Positions 1 to 15,711 of a stretch of DNA of 64,000 nucleotides are shown here, piece after piece (within the stretch, counting starts at the first letter, position 1; the number at the start of each line of letters is the position of its first letter). The DNA is from Helicobacter felistomachi (GTDB lineage: Bacteria; Campylobacterota; Campylobacteria; Campylobacterales; Helicobacteraceae). A program made the position numbers and the translations under genes. The DNA is taken from the NCBI RefSeq assembly GCF_030296895.1, contig NZ_AP028022.1, positions 682,001-746,000 of the forward strand. Reading direction: 5' to 3'. The notes under the pieces were generated by a model, which was not told the origin of the DNA, ran no database searches, and saw only the letters and a list, made by a program, of their open reading frames with translations.

Positions 1-206
1 TGCTTGCCCCCGGCACGCATGCACAGCTGGGCGCTGGTGGCGCGGTTTGTGAAGGGCTTGCTCTTGCCTAAGAAAATGTCTTTAAACTGCACCATGCCCG
101 CATTGGTGAAAAGCAAAGAAGAATCTTGGGGCACTAAGCTAGAGCTTGGCACTTGTAGATGCCCTAAACCTTCAAAGTACCCTAAAAACGCCTTCTTGAT
201 CTGCAT
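1..206 (-). CDS. alaS: Alanyl-tRNA synthetase, N-terminal part (runs off the left edge)
   Basis: Alanyl-tRNA synthetase charges tRNA-Ala in the cytoplasm. Only the first 68 codons are in the window. The start is an ATG at 206-204 on the minus strand, with a GGGAG ribosome site just upstream. The peptide begins [16 protein letters not shown] and continues with [21 protein letters not shown] and [13 protein letters not shown], which are the class II catalytic-core motif 1 signatures of bacterial AlaRS. It lies 46 bases downstream of a YceI gene on the same strand. A short inverted repeat (AGGC/GCCT) followed by T residues sits between them and may terminate the upstream transcript. The identification is secure; the rest of the gene cannot be judged. 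Confidence 0.95.
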   Translation of the reverse strand, partial: MQIKKAFLGYFEGLGHLQVPSSSLVPQDSSLLFTNAGMVQFKDIFLGKSKPFTNRATSAQLCMRAGGK

Positions 207-252
207 GTTTTGCACTCCCTAAAAAAGGCAATTTTAGCCTAAAAAACTTAAA

Positions 253-804
253 TTAGTGGTGCAACTCCAAATGGATGTTGACCTGGATGTTTTCGCCCAC
301 AAGTTTAGGAGGGGTGTTCTGTCCGATTTTAAAGACCTTTCGCGAAACCACGCCCTGCAACTCTAGCCCATAGACATCTGCCCCACTTTTAGGGTGTTTA
401 ACGGGTCCGGTGAGTTTGCCCTTTAGGATGATTTCCTTTTCCACATCTTTGAGTTTGAGCATGGCCTTGATCTGCAAACCCCCATCGCCTTTTTGGCTGA
501 TCTTCGTGGCTTTTAAATAGCCTTTGGGGTATTCGTGCGCATCAAAAAAATTGGCTGAGAGCAAATCCTTGTCCCTTTTGGCGTTCTTGGTGTTGATGCT
601 TTGGATTTCAATCTCGCCATCCAGGGCTTTTAACTGCCCCTTCTCAATGTCCGCAGCCCCCTTAAATTGAGAGAAGTCCCCATTGACCTTAGACACCAAC
701 AAGTGTGTGGCACTAAAGTCCACGCTGGAGTGGGCGGTATCAACTTTGTAGGGGGTGGCTGCAAGCAGACCGGCTAAGATGAGGCTCAGTGAAAAAAAGC
801 GCAT
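253..804 (-). CDS. YceI-family periplasmic protein
   Basis: A 183-residue secreted protein of the YceI family, lipocalin-like beta-barrels that bind isoprenoid-type lipids in the periplasm. The N-terminus is a signal peptide (basic MR, then a hydrophobic stretch ending near residue 16). The mature part starts with YKVDTAHSSVDFSATHLLVS, the typical YceI opening strand, and later has the family pattern FFDAHEYPKGYLKAT. Length is normal for the family. The start is supported by an AAAGGAA ribosome site about 7 bases upstream and a TATAGT -10 hexamer further up. H. pylori has a similar single-domain YceI protein. A second, divergent YceI protein is at 39563-40117. The ligand and biological role are unknown. 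Confidence 0.88.
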   Translation of the reverse strand: MRFFSLSLILAGLLAATPYKVDTAHSSVDFSATHLLVSKVNGDFSQFKGAADIEKGQLKALDGEIEIQSINTKNAKRDKDLLSANFFDAHEYPKGYLKATKISQKGDGGLQIKAMLKLKDVEKEIILKGKLTGPVKHPKSGADVYGLELQGVVSRKVFKIGQNTPPKLVGENIQVNIHLELHH

Positions 805-834
805 AATCGTTCCTTTGTGTTAAAAATGGGGCTT

Positions 835-840
835 ACTATA
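835..840 (-). promoter_or_regulatory. Candidate -10 element of the YceI gene
   Basis: The minus strand reads TATAGT about 30 bases upstream of the YceI start codon, preceded by AATGT. Helicobacter sigma-80 promoters usually show only a recognisable -10 box. This is a motif match only. Confidence 0.35.
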
Positions 841-867
841 ACATTACTTAGCCTTAAGCCAGGGGGC

Positions 868-897
868 TTGACAAAGGGGCACTAAGTTAGCTACAAT
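868..897 (+). promoter_or_regulatory. Candidate sigma-80 promoter of the tRNA-tuf cluster
   Basis: TTGACA at 868-873 and TACAAT at 892-897, separated by 18 bases, lie 15 bases upstream of the first tRNA. Both boxes are close to the vegetative consensus and the spacing is right. This probably drives the four tRNAs and perhaps tuf. Confidence 0.6.
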
Positions 898-912
898 ATT
901 AGCTTATTTTGC

Positions 913-988
913 GCTGGCTTAGCTCAATTGGTAGAGCAGCTGCCTTGTAAGCAGCAGGTTGGGGGTTCGATTCCCTTAGCCAGCTCCA
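913..988 (+). tRNA. tRNA-Thr (anticodon TGT)
   Basis: A 76-base cloverleaf with acceptor stem GCTGGCT pairing to AGCCAGC, encoded CCA end, T-loop GGTTCGATTC-type and anticodon loop CTTGTAA giving anticodon TGT. It is the first of four clustered tRNAs (Thr-Tyr-Gly-Thr) ahead of tuf, the same order as thrU-tyrU-glyT-thrT-tufB in E. coli. Confidence 0.97.
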
Positions 989-991
989 GTA

Positions 992-1077
<86 letters not shown>

Positions 1078-1079
1078 GT

Positions 1080-1156
1080 GCGGGAATAGCTCAGTTGGCT
1101 AGAGCATCAGCCTTCCAAGCTGAGGGTCGCGGGTTCGAGCCCCGTTTCCCGCTCCA
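1080..1156 (+). tRNA. tRNA-Gly (anticodon TCC)
   Basis: A 77-base cloverleaf with acceptor stem GCGGGAA pairing to TTCCCGC, encoded CCA, and anticodon loop CTTCCAA giving TCC. It is the third tRNA of the cluster. Confidence 0.97.
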
Positions 1157-1169
1157 GTGTAGGGAGAAT

Positions 1170-1244
<75 letters not shown>

Positions 1245-1293
1245 GTTTCCCCCTTAACACAATGCTTTAAATTCTATAAGAGGAGTTAAAACA

Positions 1294-2493
1294 ATGGCAA
1301 AAGCGAAGTTTGAACGGAACAAACCCCATGTCAATGTGGGTACCATCGGGCATGTGGACCATGGCAAAACCACTTTGAGCGCGGCGATCTCTGCGGTGCT
1401 CTCTTTAAAAGGTCTAGCTGAACTGAAAGATTATGACAACATTGACAACGCCCCAGAAGAAAAAGAAAGGGGCATTACGATCGCCACTTCTCACATCGAG
1501 TACTCTACAGAAAACCGCCACTATGCGCATGTGGACTGCCCCGGCCACGCCGACTATGTCAAAAACATGATCACTGGTGCCGCCCAAATGGACGGCGCGA
1601 TTTTAGTCGTGTCTGCCGCTGATGGCCCCATGCCCCAAACCCGCGAACACATTCTACTAGCCCGCCAAGTGGGTGTGCCCTATATCGTGGTGTTTTTAAA
1701 TAAACAAGACATGGTCGACGACCAAGAATTATTAGACCTCGTGGAAATGGAAGTGCGCGAACTCTTGAGCACCTACGAATTCCCCGGGGATGACACCCCC
1801 ATTGTGGCCGGATCTGCGCTTAAAGCCTTAGAGGAGGCCAAATCTGGCAACATTGGCGAATGGGGACAAAAAGTGCTCAAACTCATGGAAGAAGTGGATA
1901 AATACATCCCCACTCCTGAGCGCGACACCGAAAAAGCTTTCTTGATGCCTGTAGAAGATGTGTTCTCCATCGCCGGCCGAGGCACCGTGGTGACCGGTAG
2001 AATTGAGCGCGGTGTGGTGAAAATTGGGGACGAAGTGGAAATTGTGGGGATCAAACCCACCCAAAAAACCACCGTTACGGGCGTAGAAATGTTTAGAAAA
2101 GAGCTTGAAAAAGGCGAAGCGGGCGACAATGTAGGCGTGCTTTTGCGCGGCACTAAAAAAGAAGAAGTCTTCCGTGGCATGGTGCTTTGCAAACCCGGCT
2201 CCATCACCCCACACAAAAAATTCGAGGGCGAGGTGTATGTGCTCTCTAAAGAGGAAGGCGGCCGCCATACGCCTTTCTTCAACGGCTACCGCCCGCAGTT
2301 TTATGTCCGCACCACCGATGTGACCGGCTCCATTACTTTGCCCGAAGGCACAGAAATGATCATGCCCGGGGACAACACCAAAATCGTGGTTGAGTTGATC
2401 AGCTCTATTGCCCTTGAATTAGGGACAAAATTTGCGATCCGTGAAGGCGGTAAAACCGTGGGCGCGGGTGTGGTTACAAAAATCATCGAGTAG
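1294..2493 (+). CDS. tuf: Elongation factor Tu
   Basis: EF-Tu carries aminoacyl-tRNA to the ribosomal A site as a GTP complex. The 399-residue product is the normal length. Visible GTPase motifs are the P-loop GHVDHGKT (residues 19-26), DCPGHADY (G3) and NKQD (G4); domains 2 and 3 follow, ending in [10 protein letters not shown]. The ATG start has the ribosome site AGAGGAG about 8 bases upstream. It follows the four tRNAs and precedes rpmG, the arrangement seen in H. pylori and many other bacteria. Nothing is unusual in the sequence. A second tuf copy is not expected in Helicobacter. Confidence 0.99.
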   Translation: MAKAKFERNKPHVNVGTIGHVDHGKTTLSAAISAVLSLKGLAELKDYDNIDNAPEEKERGITIATSHIEYSTENRHYAHVDCPGHADYVKNMITGAAQMDGAILVVSAADGPMPQTREHILLARQVGVPYIVVFLNKQDMVDDQELLDLVEMEVRELLSTYEFPGDDTPIVAGSALKALEEAKSGNIGEWGQKVLKLMEEVDKYIPTPERDTEKAFLMPVEDVFSIAGRGTVVTGRIERGVVKIGDEVEIVGIKPTQKTTVTGVEMFRKELEKGEAGDNVGVLLRGTKKEEVFRGMVLCKPGSITPHKKFEGEVYVLSKEEGGRHTPFFNGYRPQFYVRTTDVTGSITLPEGTEMIMPGDNTKIVVELISSIALELGTKFAIREGGKTVGAGVVTKIIE

Positions 2494-2501
2494 GACACAT
2501 T

Positions 2502-2663
2502 GTGAAAGTTAAGGTAGGGTTGAAGTGTGCAGATTGTGCTGAAATCAATTACAGCACAACCAAAAATGCCAAGACAAACACGGAAAAACTGGAGCTCAAA
2601 AAGTTCTGCCCTAGAGAAAATAAGCACACCATCCACAAGGAAGTGAAGCTTAAAAGCAGCTAG
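2502..2663 (+). CDS. rpmG: 50S ribosomal protein L33
   Basis: A 53-residue ribosomal protein of the large subunit. Translation from GTG at 2502 gives [20 protein letters not shown], then [20 protein letters not shown], the standard L33 pattern. One CxxC pair (KCADC) is present, but the second pair of the zinc-binding form is reduced to a single Cys (KFCPREN). It sits 8 bases after the tuf stop and 19 bases before tRNA-Trp, the conserved rpmG-trnW-secE order. There is no strong ribosome site; GGACACATT precedes the GTG. Length and neighbours make the call firm. Confidence 0.95.
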   Translation: MKVKVGLKCADCAEINYSTTKNAKTNTEKLELKKFCPRENKHTIHKEVKLKSS

Positions 2664-2682
2664 GCAATGGGAGGGGGATTTT

Positions 2683-2758
2683 AGGTCAGTAGCTCCAATG
2701 GTAGAGCACCGGTCTCCAAAACCGATTGTTGGGGGTTCGAGTCCCTCCTGGCCTGCCA
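2683..2758 (+). tRNA. tRNA-Trp (anticodon CCA)
   Basis: A 76-base cloverleaf with acceptor stem AGGTCAG pairing to CTGGCCT (one T-G pair), discriminator G and encoded CCA. The anticodon loop TCTCCAAAA gives CCA. It lies between rpmG and secE, as in H. pylori. Confidence 0.97.
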
Positions 2759-2781
2759 GGGGTGAAATTAAAGTAGGTGGC

Positions 2782-2961
2782 ATGAATAAACTATTAGCGC
2801 AGTACAAGTTGACAAAAGAAGAGCTATCAAAGGTGATCTTTCCGCTCAAAGAGCAGATTAGAAACGCTTTGGTGTCCGTGCTGATTGTGGTAACGATCAT
2901 CACGCTGTTTTTGACTTTGATCGATTTTGTTTTGTCGTCTTTTGTTGCGAGCATTTTATAA
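2782..2961 (+). CDS. secE: Preprotein translocase subunit SecE
   Basis: A 59-residue single-span membrane subunit of the SecYEG channel. An amphipathic N-terminal helix with ELSKVIFPLKEQIRNA is followed by one transmembrane helix (about residues 29-55), the minimal SecE form. I chose ATG 2782, with AAGTAGGTGG upstream, because the longer in-frame extension reads through the tRNA-Trp sequence. It is followed 9 bases later by nusG, the near-universal secE-nusG pair. Length matches epsilonproteobacterial SecE. Confidence 0.95.
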   Translation: MNKLLAQYKLTKEELSKVIFPLKEQIRNALVSVLIVVTIITLFLTLIDFVLSSFVASIL

Positions 2962-2970
2962 GGGGTCGGC

Positions 2971-3504
2971 GTGGGTATGGAGTGGTACGCGATTCAAACC
3001 TATTCAGGCAGCGAGCAATCCGTTAAAAAAGCCATTGAGAACATGGTGCAAGAAAACAACATTGCCGACCGGGTGCAAGAGATCATCGTGCCGACCGAAG
3101 ATGTGATCGAGCTGTCTAAAAAGAGCAAGAATAAAGTAACCGAGCGCAGCCTTTATCCTGGCTATGTGTTCATCAAGGTGGATTTAGACACCGTGCTTTG
3201 GCATAAAATCCAGTCCTTGCCCCGCGTGAGCCGTTTCATTGGAGAAAGCAAAAAGCCCACGCCTTTAAGCGATGCGGACATCGGCAATATTCTAGAGAAA
3301 ATGACCAACCGCGCCGCGCCCAAACCCAAAATCTACTATGAAAAAGGCGAAGTGGTGCGCATCATTGAAGGGCCCTTTGCCAACTTCACCGCCACGGTCG
3401 AAGAATACGATGTGCAGCACCGCAAGTTAAAGCTCAATGTGTCTATCTTTGGGCGCAACACGTTGATCGAGATCTTGTATTCTCAAGTGGAAAAAATCAT
3501 TTAA
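2971..3504 (+). CDS. nusG: Transcription termination/antitermination factor NusG
   Basis: NusG binds RNA polymerase and links it to Rho or the ribosome. The 177-residue product (GTG start at 2971, or an internal ATG at 2977) has the NGN domain beginning WYAIQTYSGSEQSVKKAIEN, the family signature PGYVFIKVDLD, and a C-terminal KOW domain (about residues 120-152, with KGEVVRIIEGPFANFTATVE). AAGGGG lies 6 bases before the GTG, which favours the longer start. It is co-directional with secE and rplK. Nothing is unusual. Confidence 0.97.
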   Translation: MGMEWYAIQTYSGSEQSVKKAIENMVQENNIADRVQEIIVPTEDVIELSKKSKNKVTERSLYPGYVFIKVDLDTVLWHKIQSLPRVSRFIGESKKPTPLSDADIGNILEKMTNRAAPKPKIYYEKGEVVRIIEGPFANFTATVEEYDVQHRKLKLNVSIFGRNTLIEILYSQVEKII

Positions 3505-3513
3505 GGAGAGTGT

Positions 3514-3939
3514 ATGGCAAAAAAAGTTGTTGGCCAGATTAAATTACAAGTCCCCGCCGGCAAGGCAAACCCTAGCCCGCCCATCGGTCCGGCTTTAGGG
3601 CAAAGAGGCGTGAATATCATGGAGTTTTGCAAGGCTTTTAACGAGAAAACCAAGGACATGGGCAGTTTTAATATCCCGGTTATCATCACGGTTTATCAAG
3701 ACAAGAGCTTTACTTTCATCACCAAAAAGCCCCCGGTCACAGACTTGATCAAAAAAGCCAGTGGCGTGGCTAAGGGTTCAGACAACCCTTTAAAAAACAA
3801 AGTGGGCAAGCTCACCATGCAGCAAGTTGAGGAGATCGCCCAAAACAAAATGGAAGATCTCAACACCACCAGCCTAGAGGCGGCTAAAAAAATTGTGATG
3901 GGCAGCGCAAAGAGCATGGGCATTGAGGTAGAAGGATAA
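3514..3939 (+). CDS. rplK: 50S ribosomal protein L11
   Basis: L11 forms the GTPase-associated centre with 23S rRNA. The 141-residue length is standard. The N-terminal domain shows [20 protein letters not shown] and [15 protein letters not shown]; the RNA-binding C-terminal domain shows [10 protein letters not shown] and [12 protein letters not shown]. An AAGGAG ribosome site precedes the ATG. It is only two bases upstream of rplA, so the two are probably translated together. Confidence 0.98.
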   Translation: MAKKVVGQIKLQVPAGKANPSPPIGPALGQRGVNIMEFCKAFNEKTKDMGSFNIPVIITVYQDKSFTFITKKPPVTDLIKKASGVAKGSDNPLKNKVGKLTMQQVEEIAQNKMEDLNTTSLEAAKKIVMGSAKSMGIEVEG

Positions 3940-3941
3940 CT

Positions 3942-4643
3942 ATGGCAAAGTTAGCAAAACGGGTAGAAAAATTAAATTCTCAGTTTGAGAGAGAAAAAGT
4001 CTATAGCCTTGAAGAGGGGGTGGATGTGCTCAAATCCCTCGCTTCGGCGAAGTTTGATGAAACCGTAGAAGTGGCGCTGCGCTTAGGTGTGGATCCTAGA
4101 CATGCCGATCAAATGGTGCGCGGCGCGGTGGTGTTGCCCCATGGCACGGGTAAAAAGGTGCGAGTCGCCGTCTTTGCCAAAGACATTAAGCTCGATGAAG
4201 CTAAAGCAGCTGGTGCAGATGTGGTCGGGGGCGAGGATTTAGCCGAAGAGATCAAAAATGGCAACACGAACTTTGACATGGTCATCGCCACTCCGGACAT
4301 GATGGCGGTTGTGGGGAAAGTGGGGCGTATTTTAGGGCCTAAAGGACTCATGCCCAATCCTAAAACCGGCACCGTCACGATGGACATTAAAAAGGCGGTG
4401 AGCAACGCTAAAAGCGGGCAGGTCAATTTCCGCGTGGATAAAAAGGGCAATTTGCACGCCCCCGTAGGTAAAGCCAGTTTTGGCGCGGCGCAAATTAAAG
4501 AAAACATGCTCGAGTTGGTGCGCGCGATCAATAAGCTCAAACCCAGCACTTCTAAGGGCAAATACATCCGCAACAGCGTGGTGTCCTTGACAATGTCGCC
4601 GGGGGTGCGCTTAAACGCCCAAGAGTTGATGGACGTTAAGTAA
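3942..4643 (+). CDS. rplA: 50S ribosomal protein L1
   Basis: L1 builds the mobile L1 stalk at the E site and in many bacteria represses its own operon. The product is 233 residues, normal length. Signature segments are [19 protein letters not shown] (about residues 126-145) and the N-terminal [20 protein letters not shown]. It follows rplK immediately. The 82-base gap after it may hold an L10-type leader. Confidence 0.98.
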   Translation: MAKLAKRVEKLNSQFEREKVYSLEEGVDVLKSLASAKFDETVEVALRLGVDPRHADQMVRGAVVLPHGTGKKVRVAVFAKDIKLDEAKAAGADVVGGEDLAEEIKNGNTNFDMVIATPDMMAVVGKVGRILGPKGLMPNPKTGTVTMDIKKAVSNAKSGQVNFRVDKKGNLHAPVGKASFGAAQIKENMLELVRAINKLKPSTSKGKYIRNSVVSLTMSPGVRLNAQELMDVK

Positions 4644-4725
4644 TTCATCTTTAACTGAAGAAACAAGGGCTTTTTGGCTTAATTGCGCTGTGCGCCTTGT
4701 GGAAGTTAGTTGGAAAGGAGGAAAC
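4644..4725 (+). promoter_or_regulatory. Possible L10-binding leader before rplJ
   Basis: An 82-base gap separates rplA from rplJ, in an otherwise tight operon. It contains ACAAGG (4663-4668) and CCTTGT (4695-4700), which could close a stem around an unpaired T-rich loop. In many bacteria this position holds the autoregulatory L10(L12)4 leader. The structure here is short and I cannot confirm it by covariation. Confidence 0.25.
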
Positions 4726-5208
4726 ATGCATAAAGAGCAAAAGCAAGAACTTGTGGCGCGCTTGAAAGAGGCGTTTAGCCAAATGGATGCGCTTGTGGTG
4801 TGCGACTACAAGGGCTTACAGGTGCAGCATTTAGAGAAATTGCGTAACGCCGCTAGAGTGCAGGGCGTTAGCGTGCAGGTGATCAAAAACACCCTCGCGT
4901 CTTTGGCTTTAAAAGAGGCAAATTTGCAAGCCCTAGAGCTCAAAGAGACCAATGTCTTTATTTGGGGCGCGGATCAAATTGCGCTGTCTAAGTTGGTCAT
5001 GGGCTTTGCGAAGGAACATAAAGACCATTTTGTTGTGAAAATGGGGCTTTATGAAAAGCAAGCCGTAGACAGCAAGCACATTGAAGCGGTGTCAAAACTA
5101 CCCAGTCGCGAAGAGCTTATCGGAATGTTGCTCTCTGTTTGGAGCGCACCTGCGCGCTACTTTGTGACGGGCTTGGACAATTTGCGAAAATCAAAAGAAG
5201 AAGCATAA
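4726..5208 (+). CDS. rplJ: 50S ribosomal protein L10
   Basis: L10 is the base of the ribosomal stalk and carries the L7/L12 dimers. I chose ATG 4726 because it has a strong GGAAAGGAGG ribosome site and gives [17 protein letters not shown], aligning with other L10 starts; the upstream extension has no such signal. The product is 160 residues. Recognisable segments are [28 protein letters not shown] and the helical C-terminus [20 protein letters not shown] that binds L12. It is followed 9 bases later by rplL. Confidence 0.96.
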   Translation: MHKEQKQELVARLKEAFSQMDALVVCDYKGLQVQHLEKLRNAARVQGVSVQVIKNTLASLALKEANLQALELKETNVFIWGADQIALSKLVMGFAKEHKDHFVVKMGLYEKQAVDSKHIEAVSKLPSREELIGMLLSVWSAPARYFVTGLDNLRKSKEEA

Positions 5209-5217
5209 AGGATCAAC

Positions 5218-5592
5218 ATGGCAATGACGAAAGAGGAGATTTTAGACTACATTGGGTCTTTGAGCGTGCTCGAACTTAGCGAGCTCGTGAAAGCCTTTGA
5301 AGAAAAATTTGGTGTGAGCGCGGCCCCCACTGTGGTGGCCGGGGCTGTGGCCGGCGCGCCTGCTGAAGCGGCTGAGGAAAAAACTGAATTTAGCGTGGTG
5401 CTGGCTGAAACCGGGGCAGAAAAAATTAAGGTCATTAAAGTGGTGCGTGAAATCACCGGCCTAGGGCTTAAAGAAGCCAAAGAAGCCACAGAGAAAACCC
5501 CCCACGTGCTTAAAGAAGGCGTGAACAAAGAGGAAGCCGAAACCATTAAAAAGAAACTCGAAGAAGTCGGGGCGAAGGCTGAAATCAAGTAA
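5218..5592 (+). CDS. rplL: 50S ribosomal protein L7/L12
   Basis: The acidic stalk protein that recruits translation GTPases. It is 124 residues. The N-terminal dimerisation domain (about 1-36, [20 protein letters not shown]) is followed by an Ala/Val/Gly-rich hinge (37-52), then the C-terminal factor-binding domain with [20 protein letters not shown]. An AAAGGATC ribosome site precedes the ATG. The 135-base gap to rpoBC holds a strong AAAGGAGGGG purine run that precedes no obvious gene, and may belong to the leader of rpoBC. Confidence 0.98.
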   Translation: MAMTKEEILDYIGSLSVLELSELVKAFEEKFGVSAAPTVVAGAVAGAPAEAAEEKTEFSVVLAETGAEKIKVIKVVREITGLGLKEAKEATEKTPHVLKEGVNKEEAETIKKKLEEVGAKAEIK

Positions 5593-5667
5593 AGAATTTT
5601 AAAGGAGGGGACAAGGAGGGGCATCGCGTGTATCAAGGGGAACACCGCCAAAATGGATTTGAATTGA

Positions 5668-14412
<8,745 letters not shown>

Positions 14413-15195
14413 CCTTAAAAACACCGTGCATCCACGCAAGCTGCTAGCTTGAGAGCTAACCTGCTTAAAAAAGCAAGGGGCTGCAAGCGGGGCAAAACAC
14501 CTACAAACCATAGCACTCACAGCAAGGCATAAAACTCCCACCAGCCCCTTTAAGCGGCCACAACCATATTTGAAACAAGCCAGCATCACGCAAAAACGCA
14601 GTCTTAAGAGTGTTTGGCTTTTCGCATGGGGTCCCCTTTGGGGTAGCAAGCGTTAATTTGGTTCCTACTAAAGGCGGTGTCTGTTTTAGCAAAATTTCGG
14701 GCTTTTGTGGCAAGAATAAACCGATAAAAAACTTATAGAATTTTATAGATTTTATCTTGCTATTCCTAACCCCACCAAGCAAGCAAGAGGGGTGCAAATA
14801 AACCCCCCCATCAGCCGCCCCCTTAAGGCGCCCCCTTAAGGTGCGCTTTAAAACACCAGCAGCCATGCCACCCCCCACAAACGCCCAAGAAGCGTTGAAC
14901 CCTTCTAGGCACACAAAACCCAAGCAAACAAAACTGTCCCCTAAGAGAGCCAAAGAAACAAGAAAGAGAAAGGGGGGAAAAGAGAAAAACCCCTTAAGGG
15001 GTAGCCATTGAAATTCTAACGAGTTTAAGGGGGCAAGGGCAGACTCCCTACAAGGAACAAGCCCTTAAAAAGTGAGACAAAGCCTTAAAATTAACAATTT
15101 AAAGGGCAACTTAAAGGGCAAAGGTAAAAAAGAAGCAAGCCCCTTTAAGAGGGCTAGGGGCAAAGCCCCTAAAATCCTAACAACCTTCCAAAAGT
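14413..15195 (+). other. 783-base gene-poor interval after rpoBC
   Basis: No gene could be supported here. The sequence is rich in A- and C-runs with small palindromes such as CCCCTTAAGGGG (14992-15003) and repeated CCCCCTTAAGG near 14817-14838. A minus-strand frame of 150 codons (14953-14501) stays open, but it has low-complexity composition, no ribosome site and no recognisable domain. The last 80 bases match the 3' flank of the giant OMP gene at 31.6 kb in inverted orientation. Confidence 0.6.
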
Positions 15196-15711
15196 TTAGA
15201 AGTTGTAAACGTAGTTGAAGTAAACAGACACATTGCGTTTGTACGCAATGTCTAGTTTATCGCCAAATTCGTTCAGACCCTTATAGTAGTAGTTGGTCGC
15301 AAGAGGGATTCTTAAACCGATTTCAAAGCCATTGTGCTTGTTGACATTGGTCCTAAAGCCCAAGTTGATGGGGATTTGGAAGTAAGAGGTGTTCATTTTA
15401 CCCAAACCTTGAGCCACCAAACTGTCGTAATAGCTTTGCCCTTTGACCGCCCAGCTAGAGCCATCCAACATGAGCCCTGCAAACAGACCCGTGGTGTATT
15501 TGCCATCTTTGCTTTCGTAGAAGTTATACAGCGCATCCACCCCAGCCCCATAGACAAAGTTGTCAAGTTCAGCTGCATTGCTGTTCATGAACGTGCCGTG
15601 TTGGTAACTGAAGTTGGCGTAGTAGCGCACACCCCAACGTTTCTTTTTGCCAAAGAATTGTTTATACCCAAACTGCACATCGATGCCATACATGTTGCCA
15701 TTGGAGTTCAT
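15119..15711 (-). repeat. Inverted repeat, left copy: OMP barrel end and 3' flank
   Basis: On the minus strand, 15711-15430 is almost identical to 31047-31330 on the plus strand; I count only a few differences over about 280 bases. A divergent stretch of roughly 120 bases follows, then the last 60 bases of the genes and the 3' flank (with AGGGGCTTTGCCCCTA and the run GCTTGCTTCTTTTTTACC) match again. The GGGGC-TTT-GCCCC palindrome could act as a transcription terminator. Confidence 0.85.

Noticed and set aside
1-222. Plus-strand 72-codon frame at the left edge
   Set aside because: The minus strand encodes a clear AlaRS N-terminus over the same bases.
1773-2282. Long minus-strand frames opposite tuf, and others opposite rpoBC and rplA
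   Set aside because: They mirror the codon bias of strongly expressed genes on the other strand and encode no recognisable domain.
14501-14953. 150-codon minus frame treated as a gene
   Set aside because: No ribosome site, biased composition and palindromic low-complexity DNA; retained only as a finding.
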